Source of the DNA: Alphaproteobacteria bacterium
Lineage (GTDB): Bacteria > Pseudomonadota > Alphaproteobacteria > Caulobacterales > Aquidulcibacteraceae
Assembly: GCA_027485915.1 (NCBI GenBank)
Contig: JAIXQA010000078.1
Coordinates: forward strand, 1-41,722
Reading direction: 5' to 3'
DNA length: 41,722 nucleotides
Shown: positions 40,875 to 41,722 of the stretch, piece by piece
Layout: each line of letters starts with the position of its first letter
Numbering within the stretch: the first letter of the stretch is position 1
Position numbers and translations under genes: made by a program
Notes under the pieces: model-generated
The model's database searches: none
Told to the model about the DNA's origin: nothing
Seen by the model: the letters and a program-made list of their open reading frames with translations, nothing else

Positions 40875-41417
40875 ATGCTGCGCCTCTTTGTTGCCTTGCC
40901 CTTGCCCGACACCATTGCGGGAGCCGTGGCGAAGACCCAGAGCGGCTTAGAGCGCGCGTCGTGGAGCAAGCGGGACAATTTGCACATCACCTTGCGCTTT
41001 GTGGGCGAGGTGGATGAGGCGAAGGCGGCCGACTTGGACTTGGCTTTGGCCGATATCCGTGTCGCCCCCTTTGAGTTGGCGCTGCAGGGCTCTGGCTTTT
41101 TCGGCCATTCAAAGCCCCATGCGGCTTGGATGGGCGTTGCCCCCAATGCGGCGCTGAACCACTTGCAACGGGCGTGTGAACGGGCTTGTCGACAGGTGGG
41201 GCTTGAACCCGATACCCGCGCCTATACGCCCCATGTCACGACGTGCTATCTGCAAGATGGCCATAATCTGGAAGCGGTGATCGCCTATCAAACGCGCCAC
41301 AATCTGTTCAAGGCAGGTCCTTGGACAGCCGATCGCTTTTATCTCTACGCCAGCCACATCTCGAAGAAGGGCTCAAACCTTTATAGCGTCGAGGCGGAAT
41401 ATCCACTGATCCCCTAA
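40875..41417 (+). CDS. thpR: RNA 2',3'-cyclic phosphodiesterase (LigT/ThpR)
   Basis: This 180-residue two-histidine phosphoesterase begins MLRLFVALPLP, the usual start of the family. The paired H-x-T motifs are HITLRFVG (His37, Thr39) and HVTTCYL (His120, Thr122), which form the active site that opens 2',3'-cyclic phosphates on RNA. FGHSKPHAAWMGV lies between them. An in-frame TTG 27 codons upstream lies inside the aldo/keto reductase gene and does not fit the family. The stop overlaps that of the convergent UxaA-type gene (CTAA at 41414-41417). Confidence 0.95.
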   Translation: MLRLFVALPLPDTIAGAVAKTQSGLERASWSKRDNLHITLRFVGEVDEAKAADLDLALADIRVAPFELALQGSGFFGHSKPHAAWMGVAPNAALNHLQRACERACRQVGLEPDTRAYTPHVTTCYLQDGHNLEAVIAYQTRHNLFKAGPWTADRFYLYASHISKKGSNLYSVEAEYPLIP

Positions 41418-41722
41418 AGATAAGCCCCAATTTGCCACGGCACAAATTCTTCATCGCCAAGCCCCAAGGCTTCTGACTGGGTAAGCTTGCCAGAGGCGGT
41501 TTCGATCAGCGCTTCAAAAATGCGCGCACCTGCCGCCTCGATGCTCTCGCCCGATAGGATCGGCGAGCAATCAATATCCATATCCTCATCCATATGGCGG
41601 GCGAGGGCTTGGTTAGAGGCCAGTTTCAAGCACGGGCTGGGCTTGGAGCCAAATACGCTGCCGCGCCCGGTGGTAAAGGCGATCAGGTTTGCGCCTGACG
41701 CAATCTGTCCCGTCGCGCTGCA
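41414..41722 (-). CDS. Altronate dehydratase-type (UxaA family) protein, C-terminal part
   Basis: Only the last 102 residues are in the window; the rest lies beyond the right edge. Visible are GANLIAFTTGRGSVFGSKPSPCLKLASNQ, MDEDMDIDCSPILSGE and a tail ending in PWQIGAYL. These match the C-terminal domain of the UxaA/GarD sugar-acid dehydratases, which remove water from altronate or galactarate in hexuronate breakdown. Which of these it is cannot be decided from this fragment. Its TAG overlaps the thpR TAA. Confidence 0.85.
   Translation of the reverse strand, partial: CSATGQIASGANLIAFTTGRGSVFGSKPSPCLKLASNQALARHMDEDMDIDCSPILSGESIEAAGARIFEALIETASGKLTQSEALGLGDEEFVPWQIGAYL

Overview
The window is a chromosomal segment of a Gram-negative bacterium, most likely an alphaproteobacterium, possibly of the Caulobacterales/Hyphomonadaceae type. 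Evidence for this: the gene order rsfS, rlmH, EnvC-type activator, ctpA; DUF952 fused in an overlap to class-2 pyrD; many exported proteins and lipoproteins; and a moderately GC-rich, densely packed layout with many 4-base start/stop overlaps. The lineage is inferred from gene order and protein character, not from a database search. I count 35 protein genes (one cut off at the right edge), one tRNA and no rRNA or CRISPR.

Left part (1-2090): a non-coding stretch lies downstream of tRNA-Arg(CCG). It is followed by a minus-strand pair made of a phytase-like esterase and a His/Met-rich DUF305 lipoprotein. The most striking region is 2242-10269. It is a plus-strand cluster holding a tandem DsbA-fold (GST-kappa/HCCA-isomerase-like) protein, an exported formylglycine-generating enzyme (FGE) with both catalytic cysteines, a metallo-beta-lactamase hydrolase of the type that includes some arylsulfatases, two Cys-type sulfatases and a GST-like protein. 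The parts fit an envelope system that makes, matures and uses sulfatases, perhaps for aryl sulfates. A strong promoter inside the cluster and a symmetric site before the first sulfatase suggest regulation. It ends in a shared-stop overlap with an unknown three-helix membrane protein, followed by an epoxide hydrolase.

Middle part (13016-27000): accA; an orphan peptide-binding lipoprotein; a DUF547/TVP38/flavin-disulfide-oxidoreductase operon; purQ with an altered catalytic triad; DUF952-pyrD; a histone-deacetylase-like amidohydrolase; a 388-base intergenic region packed with palindromic units; an aldehyde dehydrogenase; a HerA/YjgR-like ATPase; and a DASS-family carboxylate transporter.

Right part (27084-41722): pgi; a polysaccharide deacetylase with a large FkbH-like HAD protein carrying an N-terminal cysteine cluster; the ribosome/cell-wall run rsfS-rlmH-envC-like-ctpA and a YgjP-like metallopeptidase; an ABC exporter (permease plus ATPase) divergent from tesA, the same arrangement as E. 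coli tesA/ybbA/ybbP; an aldo/keto reductase; thpR; and the C-terminus of an altronate-dehydratase-type (UxaA) enzyme.

A recurring architectural trait is convergent gene pairs that share their stop codons (CTAA or TTAA), which leaves no room for terminators.
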